From Sinorhizobium psoraleae (lineage in GTDB: Bacteria; Pseudomonadota; Alphaproteobacteria; Rhizobiales; Rhizobiaceae): 64,000 bases of DNA. Of the stretch, positions 24,334 through 33,149 are shown in pieces. The position numbers and the translations under genes are program-made. The stretch is taken from contig NZ_JABEKV010000002.1 in the NCBI RefSeq assembly GCF_013283645.1, positions 1,371,798-1,435,797 of the forward strand, written 5' to 3'. Position 1 is the first letter of the stretch; the number at the start of each line of letters is the position of its first letter. A model generated the notes under the pieces. The model saw nothing but the letters and a program-made list of their open reading frames with translations, did no database searches and was not told where the DNA came from.

Positions 24334-27300
24334 TCAATGCGCCTCGTCCCAATTGAGCGCGGCGCGGGCGTCGACCTTCAGCGGCACTTTCATGTTCAGC
24401 GCCGGCATGGCGGCATTTTCCATGACCGAAACGACCACCGGGATGGTGCGCTCGATTTCACCATCCTCGACCTCGAAGATCAATTCGTCGTGCACCTGCA
24501 GCAGCATCCGCGCGGACAGCTTCGCCTCCTCAAGCGCCGGCTCCATCTTCACCATTGCGCGGCGGATGATGTCCGCGGCAGAGCCCTGGATCGGCGCGTT
24601 GATCGACGCGCGTTCGTTAAAGGCACGATGCGAGGGGTTGGAGGAGCGGATATCCGGATAGTGGGCACGGCGGCCAAAGATCGTTTCGACATAGCCGTGC
24701 TCGCGAGCGAAGGCCTTGGTGTTCTCCATATAGTCGCGGATACCGGGGAAGCGCTCGAAATACTTCTTGATGTATTCACTCGCCTCCGAACGCTCGATCG
24801 AAAGCTGGTTGGCAAGCCCGAAGGCGGAGATGCCGTAGATTATGCCGAAATTGATCGCCTTGGCACGGCGGCGGATTTCACCCGGCATGCCGTCGACGGG
24901 AACCCCGAACATCTCGGAAGCGGTCATCGCGTGGATGTCGACGCCGTCGGCAAAAGCCTGGCGAAGCTGCGGAATGTCCGCCACATGCGCGAGCACCCGG
25001 AGCTCGATCTGGCTGTAGTCCGCCGAAACCAGCTTGTGCCCCGGCGTGGCGACGAAGGCGGTGCGGATCTTGCGGCCCTCACCGGTCCTGATCGGAATGT
25101 TCTGCAGGTTGGGGTCGGCCGAAGAAAGGCGGCCTGTAGTCGTCGCCGCCAGCGCATAGGACGTATGTACGCGCCGCGTTTCCGGATGCACGAAGCCCGG
25201 TAACGCATCGGTATAGGTGGATTTCAGTTTGGTGAGCTGGCGCCAGTCGACGATTTTGCGCGGCAGCTCATGGCCTTCGGCGGCAAGCTCCTCCAGAACC
25301 TGCGCCGAAGTCGACCATTGGCCGGTCTTGGTCTTGGAGCCGCCCGGCAATCCCATCTTGCCGAAGAGAATGTCGCCGAGCTGCTTCGGCGAGCCGATCG
25401 TGAAGGTTTCCCCGGCCAGGCGATAGATCTCGTCCTCGAGCGCCGCCGCGCCTTGCGCAAGCTCTCCCGAGAGGCGCGAGAGAATTTGGCGATCGACGGT
25501 GATGCCGCGCTCCTCCATATGGGCAAGAACGCCGACCAGCGGTCTTTCGAGCCGCTCATAGACGCGCGTCAGCCCCTTGGAGGAAAGTTGCGGCTTCAGG
25601 ACGTGCCAGAGTCGCAGCGTGACATCTGCCTCTTCCGCCACATAGGCCGTCGCTCTGTCGATATCGACGAAGTCGAACGTGAGCGAAGACCGCCCGCTGC
25701 CGGTGATGTCCTTGTAGGCCGTCAGCTTGTGATTGAGCCACCGCTCGGACAGAGAATCCATGCCATGAGCACCGTTGCCGGCATCGATGACATAGGACAT
25801 CAACATGGTGTCGTCGAAGCTTTGCATGGTGATGCCATGCCGCTTCATCAACAGATAGTCGAACTTCAGGTTCTGCCCGACCTTCAACACCGACGGATCC
25901 TCGAGCAGCGCCTTTAGCCGGCTCAGCGCCTCGCGGATGGGGACCTGATTTTCGAGAAGACCGCCACCAAGCAGATCGCCGGCGCCATTCTTGTGGATCA
26001 GCGGCACGTAAGCTGCCCGTATCTTCGCACCGGAGGGGTTGTCGCGGTAGTTCGCAATCGCCAGCGAAAAGCCGACCAGATCCGCCTGCATGGCGTCGGT
26101 CGATGTCGTTGCCACGTCGAGACCAACCACGCCGGCATCGCGCGCATCGGCGATCCATCGGTCGAGCGCCGCAAGATCGCGGATCGCGACGTAACCGGAA
26201 CGATCGACGGAAGCCTTGGCAAAGAAATCGGCGCGCGCCCGCGCAAGGCCTTGTGGCGTCGCGCCGGTGACGTCGGCATCCTCAGCGCTCGAGAGGAACG
26301 AAACGGCGGCCTTTGCTGCCTGCCCACGCGGCGGGGCGGTGCTTGACGATTCGGCAGAGGGCGGCGGACCGGCAGCCTCCCCGGTGTCGAGATCCGGTCC
26401 GTGCGCCTCGATGCCCCACTCGATCGGCACATGGGCCGCTTCGACTGCTTCAGCGTCCGTGTCCGTCGCCGCCGCCACGCGGCGCGTCAATGTGTTGAAT
26501 TCCATCGTCTTCAGGAAGGCAATGAGCTTTGGCCCGTTTTGCGGCTCAAGCCGCAGATCCTCGAGCGGAACGTCGAGAGGGGTATCGTTCTTCAACGTCA
26601 CGAGTTGGCGGGAAAGGCGCGCAAGCTCGGCATTGGCGATGATGTTCTCGCGCCGCTTCTGCTGCTTGATCTCGCCGGCGCGCGCCAGCAGCGTATCGAG
26701 ATCGCCGTATTCTTCCAGAAGTTGGGCCGCGGTTTTCGGTCCGATGCCGGGAATGCCCGGCACGTTGTCGGTCGAATCGCCTGTCATCGCCTGGAGATCG
26801 ATCATCTTCTCCGGCGGCACGCCCCATTTTTCGATCACATCGGGAATCGTGATCTGCTTGTCCTTCATGCTGTCATACATCGACACCCTGGGCGTCAGCA
26901 GTTGCATGAGGTCCTTGTCCGAGGAAACGATCGTCACGTCGGCGCCCGCCTCTTCGGCAAGCCGGGCATAGGTGGCGATCAGGTCGTCCGCCTCATAGCC
27001 TTCCTTCTCAATGCAGGGCAGGTTGAAGGCGCGGGTGGCATGTCGGATCAACCCGAACTGCGGGATCAGATCTTCGGGCGGCGCGGTGCGGTTCGCCTTG
27101 TACTGGTCGTAAAGCGTGTTGCGGAAGGTCTTCGAGGAATAGTCGAAGATCACCGCAAAATGCGTCGGTGTCACGCCGACCGACGTATCGCGCGCATCGG
27201 TCAGGAGCTTCCAGAGCATGTTGCAGAAGCCGGCGACCGCATTGACCGGAAGGCCATCGGACTTGCGGTTGAGCGGCGGGATTGCGTGGAACGCCCGGAA

Positions 27301-27348
27301 GATGAAGCCGGAGCCGTCGACGAGGAAGAGGTGATCACCGTTTTTCAT
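24334..27348 (-). CDS. polA: DNA polymerase I
   Basis: The 1004-residue enzyme has a 5' nuclease domain (1 to about 290: FLVDGSGFIFRAFHA, then MTGDSTDNVPGIPGIGPKTAAQLL), a 3'-5' exonuclease-like domain (about 375-580) and the polymerase domain (motif A DYSQIELRVLAH, motif B RRRAKAINFGIIYG, motif C QVHDELIFEV). Polymerase and 5' nuclease look intact. In the exonuclease domain the Exo I motif reads D411-V-A413 where E. coli has D355-x-E357, and Exo III has E573 where E. coli has D501; Exo II Asp497 is kept. Proofreading may therefore be weak or absent. A Pro/Ser/Ala linker of about 60 residues precedes this domain. Confidence 0.95.
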   Translation of the reverse strand: MKNGDHLFLVDGSGFIFRAFHAIPPLNRKSDGLPVNAVAGFCNMLWKLLTDARDTSVGVTPTHFAVIFDYSSKTFRNTLYDQYKANRTAPPEDLIPQFGLIRHATRAFNLPCIEKEGYEADDLIATYARLAEEAGADVTIVSSDKDLMQLLTPRVSMYDSMKDKQITIPDVIEKWGVPPEKMIDLQAMTGDSTDNVPGIPGIGPKTAAQLLEEYGDLDTLLARAGEIKQQKRRENIIANAELARLSRQLVTLKNDTPLDVPLEDLRLEPQNGPKLIAFLKTMEFNTLTRRVAAATDTDAEAVEAAHVPIEWGIEAHGPDLDTGEAAGPPPSAESSSTAPPRGQAAKAAVSFLSSAEDADVTGATPQGLARARADFFAKASVDRSGYVAIRDLAALDRWIADARDAGVVGLDVATTSTDAMQADLVGFSLAIANYRDNPSGAKIRAAYVPLIHKNGAGDLLGGGLLENQVPIREALSRLKALLEDPSVLKVGQNLKFDYLLMKRHGITMQSFDDTMLMSYVIDAGNGAHGMDSLSERWLNHKLTAYKDITGSGRSSLTFDFVDIDRATAYVAEEADVTLRLWHVLKPQLSSKGLTRVYERLERPLVGVLAHMEERGITVDRQILSRLSGELAQGAAALEDEIYRLAGETFTIGSPKQLGDILFGKMGLPGGSKTKTGQWSTSAQVLEELAAEGHELPRKIVDWRQLTKLKSTYTDALPGFVHPETRRVHTSYALAATTTGRLSSADPNLQNIPIRTGEGRKIRTAFVATPGHKLVSADYSQIELRVLAHVADIPQLRQAFADGVDIHAMTASEMFGVPVDGMPGEIRRRAKAINFGIIYGISAFGLANQLSIERSEASEYIKKYFERFPGIRDYMENTKAFAREHGYVETIFGRRAHYPDIRSSNPSHRAFNERASINAPIQGSAADIIRRAMVKMEPALEEAKLSARMLLQVHDELIFEVEDGEIERTIPVVVSVMENAAMPALNMKVPLKVDARAALNWDEAH

Positions 27349-27502
27349 GCGGCCATGGATAGCGCGGGGTGAGGCAAAGGTCCATTGCGGTTTTCGTCCA
27401 TAGCGCCTATCTCAAAACAGTTACGACAGGAACACGCGGAGGCCGCCAGAAGGCTCACGGAAACGTTACACATTTGTAATGTGCGATTCAGTCGGACAAT
27501 CC

Positions 27503-27531
27503 TTGAAAAGCCACATTTGGCTCCTCAAATT
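27503..27531 (+). promoter_or_regulatory. Probable promoter of the polA-marR intergenic sRNA
   Basis: CTTGAAA places a -35 at 27503-27508; with a 17-bp spacer the -10 is CAAATT at 27526-27531. This fits the alphaproteobacterial CTTGAC-N17-CTATAT pattern at the -35 and only loosely at the -10. Confidence 0.4.
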
Positions 27532-27536
27532 ATCAT

Positions 27537-27686
27537 CGAACGGCACTGAAATGATGCCGTCGTCTGGTGATTGGCCTGTCCCCCGCCCGCACCAGATGTG
27601 GACAAAGGCCTTATCCCCCTCTCCGGGCCTTTGTCCCGCTTTCAAAGAGCCGTCACGGCGCCGCCTCCGCGCCGCGACGGTTTTTT
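27537..27686 (+). ncRNA. Small RNA candidate (alpha-r7/Smr7C-like) between polA and marR
   Basis: About 150 nt can fold into three hairpins. SL1 is CGGCA/TGCCG (27541-27545 with 27555-27559). SL2 is ACAAAGGCC/GGCCTTTGT (27602-27610 with 27626-27634), with a C-rich loop TTATCCCCCTCTCCG that could pair with ribosome-binding sites. SL3 is a terminator (27650-27660 with 27670-27680) followed by six T. From memory, the S. meliloti sRNA Smr7C has the same place (polA-marR gap), size and three-hairpin plan; the family match was not checked. The rest of the 498-bp gap holds no gene. Confidence 0.65.
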
Positions 27687-27846
27687 GTTGTCCACTCGAA
27701 CAGCAGGATAACGAAACGTTTGCGCGGTTTTCCGCCCGCATCGGCGCCCCGACGCGGGGGCTCAAAGTCTATGAGCGCGGAACACTTCAACTTCATCGCA
27801 AGCTTTGTAACTTGTCTTCGCTTCGGTTCACGCATACCCATAGGCC

Positions 27847-28289
27847 ATGGCATCCAATCGCATGGAATCTGCGACTTACCTGGCCAGTCTGCTGGCCAGG
27901 AGCTTCTCGCGCGCCCTGCAGGAGCGCGGACAGAAGCTCGGCTTCGCGCCGGTCAGTTTCCGGTCCTGCTCGAACTCTGGTCGGAGAAAGGCCTGACGCA
28001 AAAGCAGCTTCTCGATCGGCTGGACATCGAGCAGCCAACCATGGCCAACACGCTCGCCCGCATGAAGCGCGACGGGCTCATCACCCGCCGCAGGCACCCG
28101 AACGACAAACGATCGCAGCAGATCTTCCTGACCGACCGGGCGAGGGGGATCGAGGCCGCGGCTAAGGAAGCGGCACTCGCCGCGGAGCAGTCGCTTCTCT
28201 CCGGATTTCGCCGCTTCGAACGGGAACTGATGATCGAATACATGCGCATGGCGCTCGCCAACACTGCGCGCAACGACAGCGTTTCCTGA
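27847..28289 (+). pseudogene. MarR-family regulator with a frameshift
   Basis: The start ATG at 27847 opens MASNRMESATYLASLLARSF and SRALQERGQKLGFAP, a typical MarR N-terminus. After codon 35 (near 27951) the frame must shift for the homology to continue as GQFPVLLELWSEKGLTQKQL, then the winged helix LLDRLDIEQPTMANTLARMKRDGLITRRRHPNDKRSQQIFLT and a C-terminal helix ending at 28289. CCGGTCAG in place of CCGGGTCAG (one missing G) explains it. Without the shift translation stops within about 15 codons. The rest of the gene is intact, so this is either a very recent mutation or a sequencing error. Confidence 0.8.
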
Positions 28290-28387
28290 TTCCTCGCATC
28301 GACAATTTACCGTTGCATCAAAAAATTTTGCTTAAAGCGATCAGCATTCGGCTTTAGGTTCCGCGCGAAACCCACATAAGGATTCGC

Positions 28388-29779
28388 ATGATGGCAGATA
28401 TCACCCCTGTGCTGGAGCGCGCCGACGCCAATCTTCCGAAGAGCCTCGACCGGCTTTTCGATCTCGTCCGCATCAAGTCCATTTCCACCGATCCGGCCTT
28501 CAAGGCAGAGTGCCGCAAGGCGGCCGAGTGGCTGGTGTCGGAACTGACCGCGCTCGGCTTCACCGCCTCGGTGCGCGACACGCCCGGTCATCCGATGGTC
28601 GTCGCCCACCACGCCGCTGCAAGGGCCGATGCTCCGCATGTGCTGTTCTACGGCCATTACGACGTGCAGCCGGTCGACCCGCTGAACCTCTGGGATGCGC
28701 CTCCGTTCGAGCCGGCGATCAAGGAGGTCGAGCCCGGGCGCAAGATCATCACCGGCCGTGGCACGGCCGACGACAAGGGCCAGTTGATGACATTCGTCGA
28801 GGCGGTGCGCGCCTACAAGGAGATCCATGACGCGCTTCCTTGCCGGATTACCATTCTTTTCGAGGGCGAGGAGGAATCGGGCTCTCCGTCGCTGAAGCCG
28901 TTCCTCGAGGCCAATGCGGCGGAACTCAAGGCGGATTATGCGCTCGTCTGCGACACGGGCATGTGGGACCGTGAGACTCCGGCGATTTCCGCGGGCCTGC
29001 GCGGCCTCGTCGGCGAGGAGATCATCATCAAGGCGGCCGATCGCGACCTGCATTCGGGCTATTTCGGCGGTGCGGCGGCAAATCCCATCCACATTCTGAC
29101 CGACATCCTCGCCGGCCTTCACGACGACACGGGCCGCGTGACACTCGAAAGCTTCTATGAAGGCGTCGAGGAAACGCCCGCGCAGATCAAGGCGGCCTGG
29201 GACACGCTCGGCCAGACGGCGGAGAAGTTTCTCGGCGAGATCGGCCTGTCGATCCCCTCGGGCGAGAAGGGGCGCTCGGTGCTCGAACTGACCTGGGCAC
29301 GCCCGACGGCGGAGGTCAACGGCATCACCGGCGGTTACACCGGCGAAGGCTTCAAGACGGTGATCGCGGCGCAGGCATCGGCCAAGGTGTCGTTCCGCCT
29401 CGTCGGCAACCAGGACCCAGCCAAGATCCGCGAAACCTTCCGCGCCTATGTCCGGTCGAAGGTGCCGGCCGACTGCTCGGTCGAGTTCCATGCCCATGGC
29501 GGCTCGCCGGCGATCCACCTGCCCTATGATTCCGCCTTGTTGAACACGGCAAAAGTCGCGCTTTCCGACGAATGGCCGAAACCTGCAGTCGTCATCGGCA
29601 TGGGCGGCTCGATCCCGATCGTCGGCGATTTCCAGAGGATGCTCGGCATCGAATCGCTGCTCGTCGGCTTCGGCCTTTCCGACGACCGGATTCATTCACC
29701 GAACGAGAAATATGAGCTCATGTCCTTCCACAAGGGCATCCGCTCGTGGATCCGCATCCTCGACGCGCTGGCCGCCTGA
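28388..29779 (+). CDS. M20-family metallopeptidase (dipeptidase/deacylase)
   Basis: The 463-residue cytoplasmic enzyme has M20 metal ligands in order: YGHYDVQPVDP (His), GRGTADDKGQL (bridging Asp), EGEEESGSPS (catalytic and metal Glu) and CDTGMW (Asp). A dimerisation domain (about 195-350) contains RGLVGEEIIIKAADRDLHSGYFGG. Family members hydrolyse dipeptides such as carnosine-type peptides or deacylate amino acids. The substrate cannot be fixed. It is a single-gene unit ending at a 15-bp hairpin. Confidence 0.92.
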   Translation: MMADITPVLERADANLPKSLDRLFDLVRIKSISTDPAFKAECRKAAEWLVSELTALGFTASVRDTPGHPMVVAHHAAARADAPHVLFYGHYDVQPVDPLNLWDAPPFEPAIKEVEPGRKIITGRGTADDKGQLMTFVEAVRAYKEIHDALPCRITILFEGEEESGSPSLKPFLEANAAELKADYALVCDTGMWDRETPAISAGLRGLVGEEIIIKAADRDLHSGYFGGAAANPIHILTDILAGLHDDTGRVTLESFYEGVEETPAQIKAAWDTLGQTAEKFLGEIGLSIPSGEKGRSVLELTWARPTAEVNGITGGYTGEGFKTVIAAQASAKVSFRLVGNQDPAKIRETFRAYVRSKVPADCSVEFHAHGGSPAIHLPYDSALLNTAKVALSDEWPKPAVVIGMGGSIPIVGDFQRMLGIESLLVGFGLSDDRIHSPNEKYELMSFHKGIRSWIRILDALAA

Positions 29780-29788
29780 TTTGCTTTC

Positions 29789-29821
29789 GCAAACCGTGGC
29801 GGACGTTCCGCCACGGTTTGC
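29789..29821 (+). terminator. Hairpin after the M20 peptidase gene
   Basis: A perfect 15-bp stem (29789-29803 with 29807-29821, arm GCAAACCGTGGCGGA) has a 3-nt loop and no T-run. It is 10 bp after the stop codon and probably marks the transcript end. The following stretch to 30108 contains no gene or known motif that I can support. Confidence 0.6.
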
Positions 29822-30108
29822 GATGGGACGTGCAAAGCCGGATCGCCTCGTCTTGGCGTTCCTTCAGCCCCGTCGCGATTTCCCGGATGAGTGTCGGAAT
29901 CCGGTCATCGCTGCTTGACCTCGCGGCTATGGGATGTTTCCCTTTTCACAAAACAATCAGAATGGGGAAATGGGCTGTTGGTAAGGTCGAGGACCGAGAC
30001 ATCGCGTTCCGGACGCGGTGCTTTTAGAATGCGAGACTGGAATGGCATTCTTCGCCATCCTCCAAGGTCCCCTGCCAACCTCGCCTCCAGGAACACCCTG
30101 GCGCCGGC

Positions 30109-31059
30109 ATGAAAAGGTTGAAAGCCTATTTCTGGCCTGTCGTCGGACTGGCGGCGATCCTGTTCTCGGTCAATGCGCTCTATCACGAGTTGCGAGGTCT
30201 TTCCGTCGATGAGTTCATCGCAAGCTTCCAGGCGATCTCGCTCGGAAGCTGGCTGCTGGCCATCGGCGCGACCCTCGTCGCCTACGCGGCACTTGCCGCC
30301 TATGACAAGCTCGCACTCGACCATCTCGGGCATCACCACATTTCCATCTGGTTCATCACGGTCTGCTCGTTCACGACCTATGCCCTGTCGCATAATCTCG
30401 GCGCATCGGTGTTTTCAGGCGCCGTGGTGCGCTACCGGGCCTATCGCTCGAAGGGCCTGACGGCCGGCGAGGTCGGCGTGCTGGTCGCCTTCTGCTCCTT
30501 CACCTTCACGCTCGGCACGCTGATGTTGTCGGCGATCGTCCTCCTGGCGAAGCCGGACATCATCGAGCGCTTTGCGGAATTCCTGCCGATCGAGATGTCG
30601 CTGACGACCGGCGTCGTCATTCTCGCGCTCGTCGGGCTCTACGTGCTCGGCAGCCTGATCGGACTTCGGCCGATTCGCATGCGCTGGTTTCAGCTTCACT
30701 ATCCACGGCCCTCGATCGTCTTCAGGCAATTGGTGATCGCTCCCGTCGAACTGCTCGGTGCCGCCGGAATCATCTATTTCGCCCTGCCGCAGGCCGGCAA
30801 TCCCGGCTACGTGGTGATTCTCGGGATCTTCCTGGCGTCCTTCTCGGCAGCGCTGCTGTCGCACGCGCCTGGCGGCCTCGGCGTGCTCGAGCTCGTCTTC
30901 ATCGCAGCGCTTCCCGAGATGGATCCGGCAGACGTCCTGGCGGCACTCGCGATCTTCCGGCTGCTCTACCTGATCGTGCCGTTCGTCATGGCGCTTGTCG
31001 TCATCCTGATTTACGAGCGCTCGCGCTTCCTGGCGCAGCGAAACGGCGGAATGCCGTAG
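30109..31059 (+). CDS. YbhN/UPF0104-family integral membrane protein
   Basis: The 316-residue product has about eight hydrophobic segments and resembles the flippase-like part of MprF/lysylphosphatidylglycerol synthetases (SFTTYALSHNLGASVFSGAVVRYR, and LLSHAPGGLGVLELVFIAALPE). It lacks the soluble aminoacyl-transferase domain, so it is not MprF. Homologues may move lipids across the inner membrane; the specific lipid is unknown. It stands alone. No strong ribosome site precedes the ATG. Confidence 0.85.
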   Translation: MKRLKAYFWPVVGLAAILFSVNALYHELRGLSVDEFIASFQAISLGSWLLAIGATLVAYAALAAYDKLALDHLGHHHISIWFITVCSFTTYALSHNLGASVFSGAVVRYRAYRSKGLTAGEVGVLVAFCSFTFTLGTLMLSAIVLLAKPDIIERFAEFLPIEMSLTTGVVILALVGLYVLGSLIGLRPIRMRWFQLHYPRPSIVFRQLVIAPVELLGAAGIIYFALPQAGNPGYVVILGIFLASFSAALLSHAPGGLGVLELVFIAALPEMDPADVLAALAIFRLLYLIVPFVMALVVILIYERSRFLAQRNGGMP

Positions 31060-31084
31060 AGCCTACCGCGCGATAGAGAGGCGA

Positions 31085-31183
31085 CTAAAGCGCGTCGCAT
31101 TCAAGGCGACGCGCTTTAAGTCTTTGTTTGCGTGCATGTCGTTGTCCCGAAACCGCTGCACACTTCCGGGCGACGCGCATTAG
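31085..31183. repeat. Rhizobial palindromic intergenic repeat, family C
   Basis: A perfect 13-bp hairpin, TAAAGCGCGTCGC paired with its complement (31086-31098 with 31106-31118), is followed by TGCATGTCGTTGTCCCGAAA and CCGCTGCACACTTCCGGGCGAC, a motif common between genes of Rhizobiales. It lies between two convergent genes. Confidence 0.6.
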
Positions 31184-31674
31184 GGAACGTCGCAAACGGC
31201 GGGTATCGCCTGCTCGATCGGTCCTTCCACCTCCTTCAGCCGCGCCGCCTCGATCTGATAGGGCGTGAAGGGGGGCGCCTGCTGCGCCGGATTGATGATG
31301 CGGGCGACATAGCAACCTGCAAACAAGCGAGTTTTTGTCGGCCGCTCGATAGATTTGACCGCAACGGGAATGGCGGCGTAGACGCTGCCGGCAGCACCCT
31401 CGGTCGTCACCTTTCCAATCCTTACCTCGACCGAAATCGTGTTCGCATAGCCGCGCGAGAAATCCGCGAAACCGCCGACAGGCTGTGTCTCGGCGAAATA
31501 ACCGTAGGCGCGGGCATATTCCTTTCGGTTGATCGCATTGTAGAGCGAACGCACAAGTGCCGCGCCATCGGACCGGTCGTCGACATAGGCGGCGACCACT
31601 TCCTCCGCCGAGGCTTCGGCCTTCACCACCGCAAGGGCTGCAAGCGCGAGCGCTGCCATCAAACAAACCTTCAT
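31180..31674 (-). CDS. Secreted protein of unknown function
   Basis: The 164-residue product has a clear signal peptide (MKVCLMAALALAALAVVKAE, cleavage near ASA). The mature part contains DGAALVRSLYNAINRKEYARAYGYF, which suggests an NTF2/SnoaL-like cone fold, and two cysteines that could form a disulfide (Cys138-region GCYVARI and the C-terminal AVCDVP). I do not recognise a named family. Preceded by GGAGAAGG on its strand. It is a single gene. Confidence 0.75.
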   Translation of the reverse strand: MKVCLMAALALAALAVVKAEASAEEVVAAYVDDRSDGAALVRSLYNAINRKEYARAYGYFAETQPVGGFADFSRGYANTISVEVRIGKVTTEGAAGSVYAAIPVAVKSIERPTKTRLFAGCYVARIINPAQQAPPFTPYQIEAARLKEVEGPIEQAIPAVCDVP

Positions 31675-31779
31675 CGCCTTCTCCTTTCACCGGACACCCA
31701 TTCAAAGCCCGGCAAGTGGCAGCCAGAAGGCAAGGGAGTGTTCACCCGATCGCGAGGGCGATTTGAAGCCGATGTGGGA

Positions 31780-32667
31780 TCACTGCGGCGGCAGGCCGGC
31801 CTTGCGCCTTGCAACCACGTGCTCGCGCCAGACCGTAAAGATGCCGGCCGCGACAACAAGGATCGAGCCGAGGATCATATTTGTCGTCAGCGTCTCGCCG
31901 AAGATGGTGACGCCCATGATCGAGGCGAAGACGAGTTGCAGATAGGTGAGCGGCTGGACGGCGACGGCATCGAGCATGTCGTAGGCGCGAATCAGGAAAT
32001 AGTGGCTGGAGGTCCCGGTGACGCAGAGCAGCAGCATCCAGACCCAATCGGTCGGCGCCAGCGCCGTCCAGAAGAACGGGCCGACGAGGCTGATCGCAAC
32101 CGCGCCGATGATGCCGGTGTAGAAGAAGCTTGTCATCGCCGAATCGGCGCGGCTGACCAGTCGCGTCGTGATAATATAGATGGCGAACATCAGCGCCGCC
32201 GAGAGCGGCAGCAGAAAGCTCGTGTCGAAGGTGCCCTGCTGCGGCTTCAGGATCAGAAGCACGCCGATAAGCCCTGCCGAAATCGCAGCCCAGCGCCGCC
32301 AGCCGACGCGCTCGCCAAGAAGCGGCATGGACAGGAGCGCGACGAAGAGCGGGGTAGCCGCCAGAATCGCCTGCGAATGCGCCAGGCCGACGACGGTGAA
32401 GGCTGTGATCACGACCACGATCTGCGTTGGTAGCAGCACACCGCGTAGCACCTGCAACACTGGCCTCTTCGTCACGATCGTGGCCTTCAGCCCACCCTGC
32501 GCCCGCGCCGCCAGGGCGACGGCAAAGGCCGCAAACGCCCAATAGCGGATCATCGACACGAAGACCGGCGGATAGAGGGTGCCAAGATGTTTGGAGATGC
32601 CGTCCTGGATCGCGAAAATGACGATCGCAGCAAGCGCGAAGACGTAGCCGTTTGCCCTGGATTTCAT
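31780..32667 (-). CDS. EamA/DMT-family transporter
   Basis: The 295-residue product has ten membrane segments in two EamA repeats, each ending in a glutamate-containing motif (LPLLGERVGWRRW in the first, IFGETLTTNMILGSILVVAAGIF in the second). The family exports metabolites such as amino acids or S-adenosylmethionine; the opening YVFALAAIVIFAIQDGISKHL is common in rhizobial members. The ATG at 32667 is preferred to an upstream TTG. Substrate unknown. Confidence 0.88.
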   Translation of the reverse strand: MKSRANGYVFALAAIVIFAIQDGISKHLGTLYPPVFVSMIRYWAFAAFAVALAARAQGGLKATIVTKRPVLQVLRGVLLPTQIVVVITAFTVVGLAHSQAILAATPLFVALLSMPLLGERVGWRRWAAISAGLIGVLLILKPQQGTFDTSFLLPLSAALMFAIYIITTRLVSRADSAMTSFFYTGIIGAVAISLVGPFFWTALAPTDWVWMLLLCVTGTSSHYFLIRAYDMLDAVAVQPLTYLQLVFASIMGVTIFGETLTTNMILGSILVVAAGIFTVWREHVVARRKAGLPPQ

Positions 32668-32721
32668 GAGCAACCTGATATACCAGCGCGGGAATTAAGG
32701 GAACCTGCAGCAGGCGGATAC

Positions 32722-32845
32722 AAAAAGACCCCGAGCCGGGAGGAGGTGGCTCGGGGTCCTTGAATTCGATCGGTTCCTGGGAGGAGGAGTGAAACCGATC
32801 CGCATCGGGCGCCGCGGGAGGAGGTGCAGCGCTTCGATGAGTTCA
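32722..32845 (-). ncRNA. Cuckoo/CcsR-type sRNA with three anti-Shine-Dalgarno hairpins
   Basis: On the minus strand three successive hairpins each expose CCTCCTCCC in the loop (motif at 32824-32816, 32787-32779 and 32746-32738). Stems are 32809-32815/32826-32832, 32768-32775/32793-32800 and 32727-32737/32748-32758. The last is a perfect 11-bp GC-rich stem followed on the minus strand by TTTTT, so it doubles as the terminator and fixes the direction. This is the layout of the cuckoo RNAs of Rhizobiales and the CcsR RNAs of Rhodobacter. The promoter and exact 5' end are not clear. Confidence 0.85.
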
Positions 32846-33149
32846 AGATAAATCATTTAGTCTGATTTAATACCGCTAATGCTGCAATGCAGCAATGCGT
32901 TGGACGCAGGGCGAGATGGCAACGTGTGGCCTGAAATCTGTCGCGGCAGAATTTGCGCTTTCCGGAAAATCGAGACGACCGTCCTCGTTGTTCAGCAACT
33001 CTTAACTCCCCCTTAAATTGCCGCATTTAGAGTCCAACGCATCGGCACGTGCGGGCAGATTAGCTCGAACCGCACGACAGGAATTGCGCCGCCGGGAATC
33101 GCTTTTGAGCGATGACGGATCGGACCTCAAAGGGATAGTTCCTTCCGGC

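Noticed and set aside
29822..30108. Possible small gene on the minus strand in the gap after the M20 peptidase (peptide containing IREIATGLKERQDEAIRL)
   Set aside because: The frame looks peptide-like for about 30 codons but has no suitable start with a ribosome site and no family that I recognise, so I do not call it.
32738..32824. Three GGGAGGAGG strings on the plus strand considered as ribosome-binding sites of small genes
   Set aside because: None is followed by a plausible ORF; each lies in a hairpin loop, and the terminator T-run shows that the transcript is on the minus strand.
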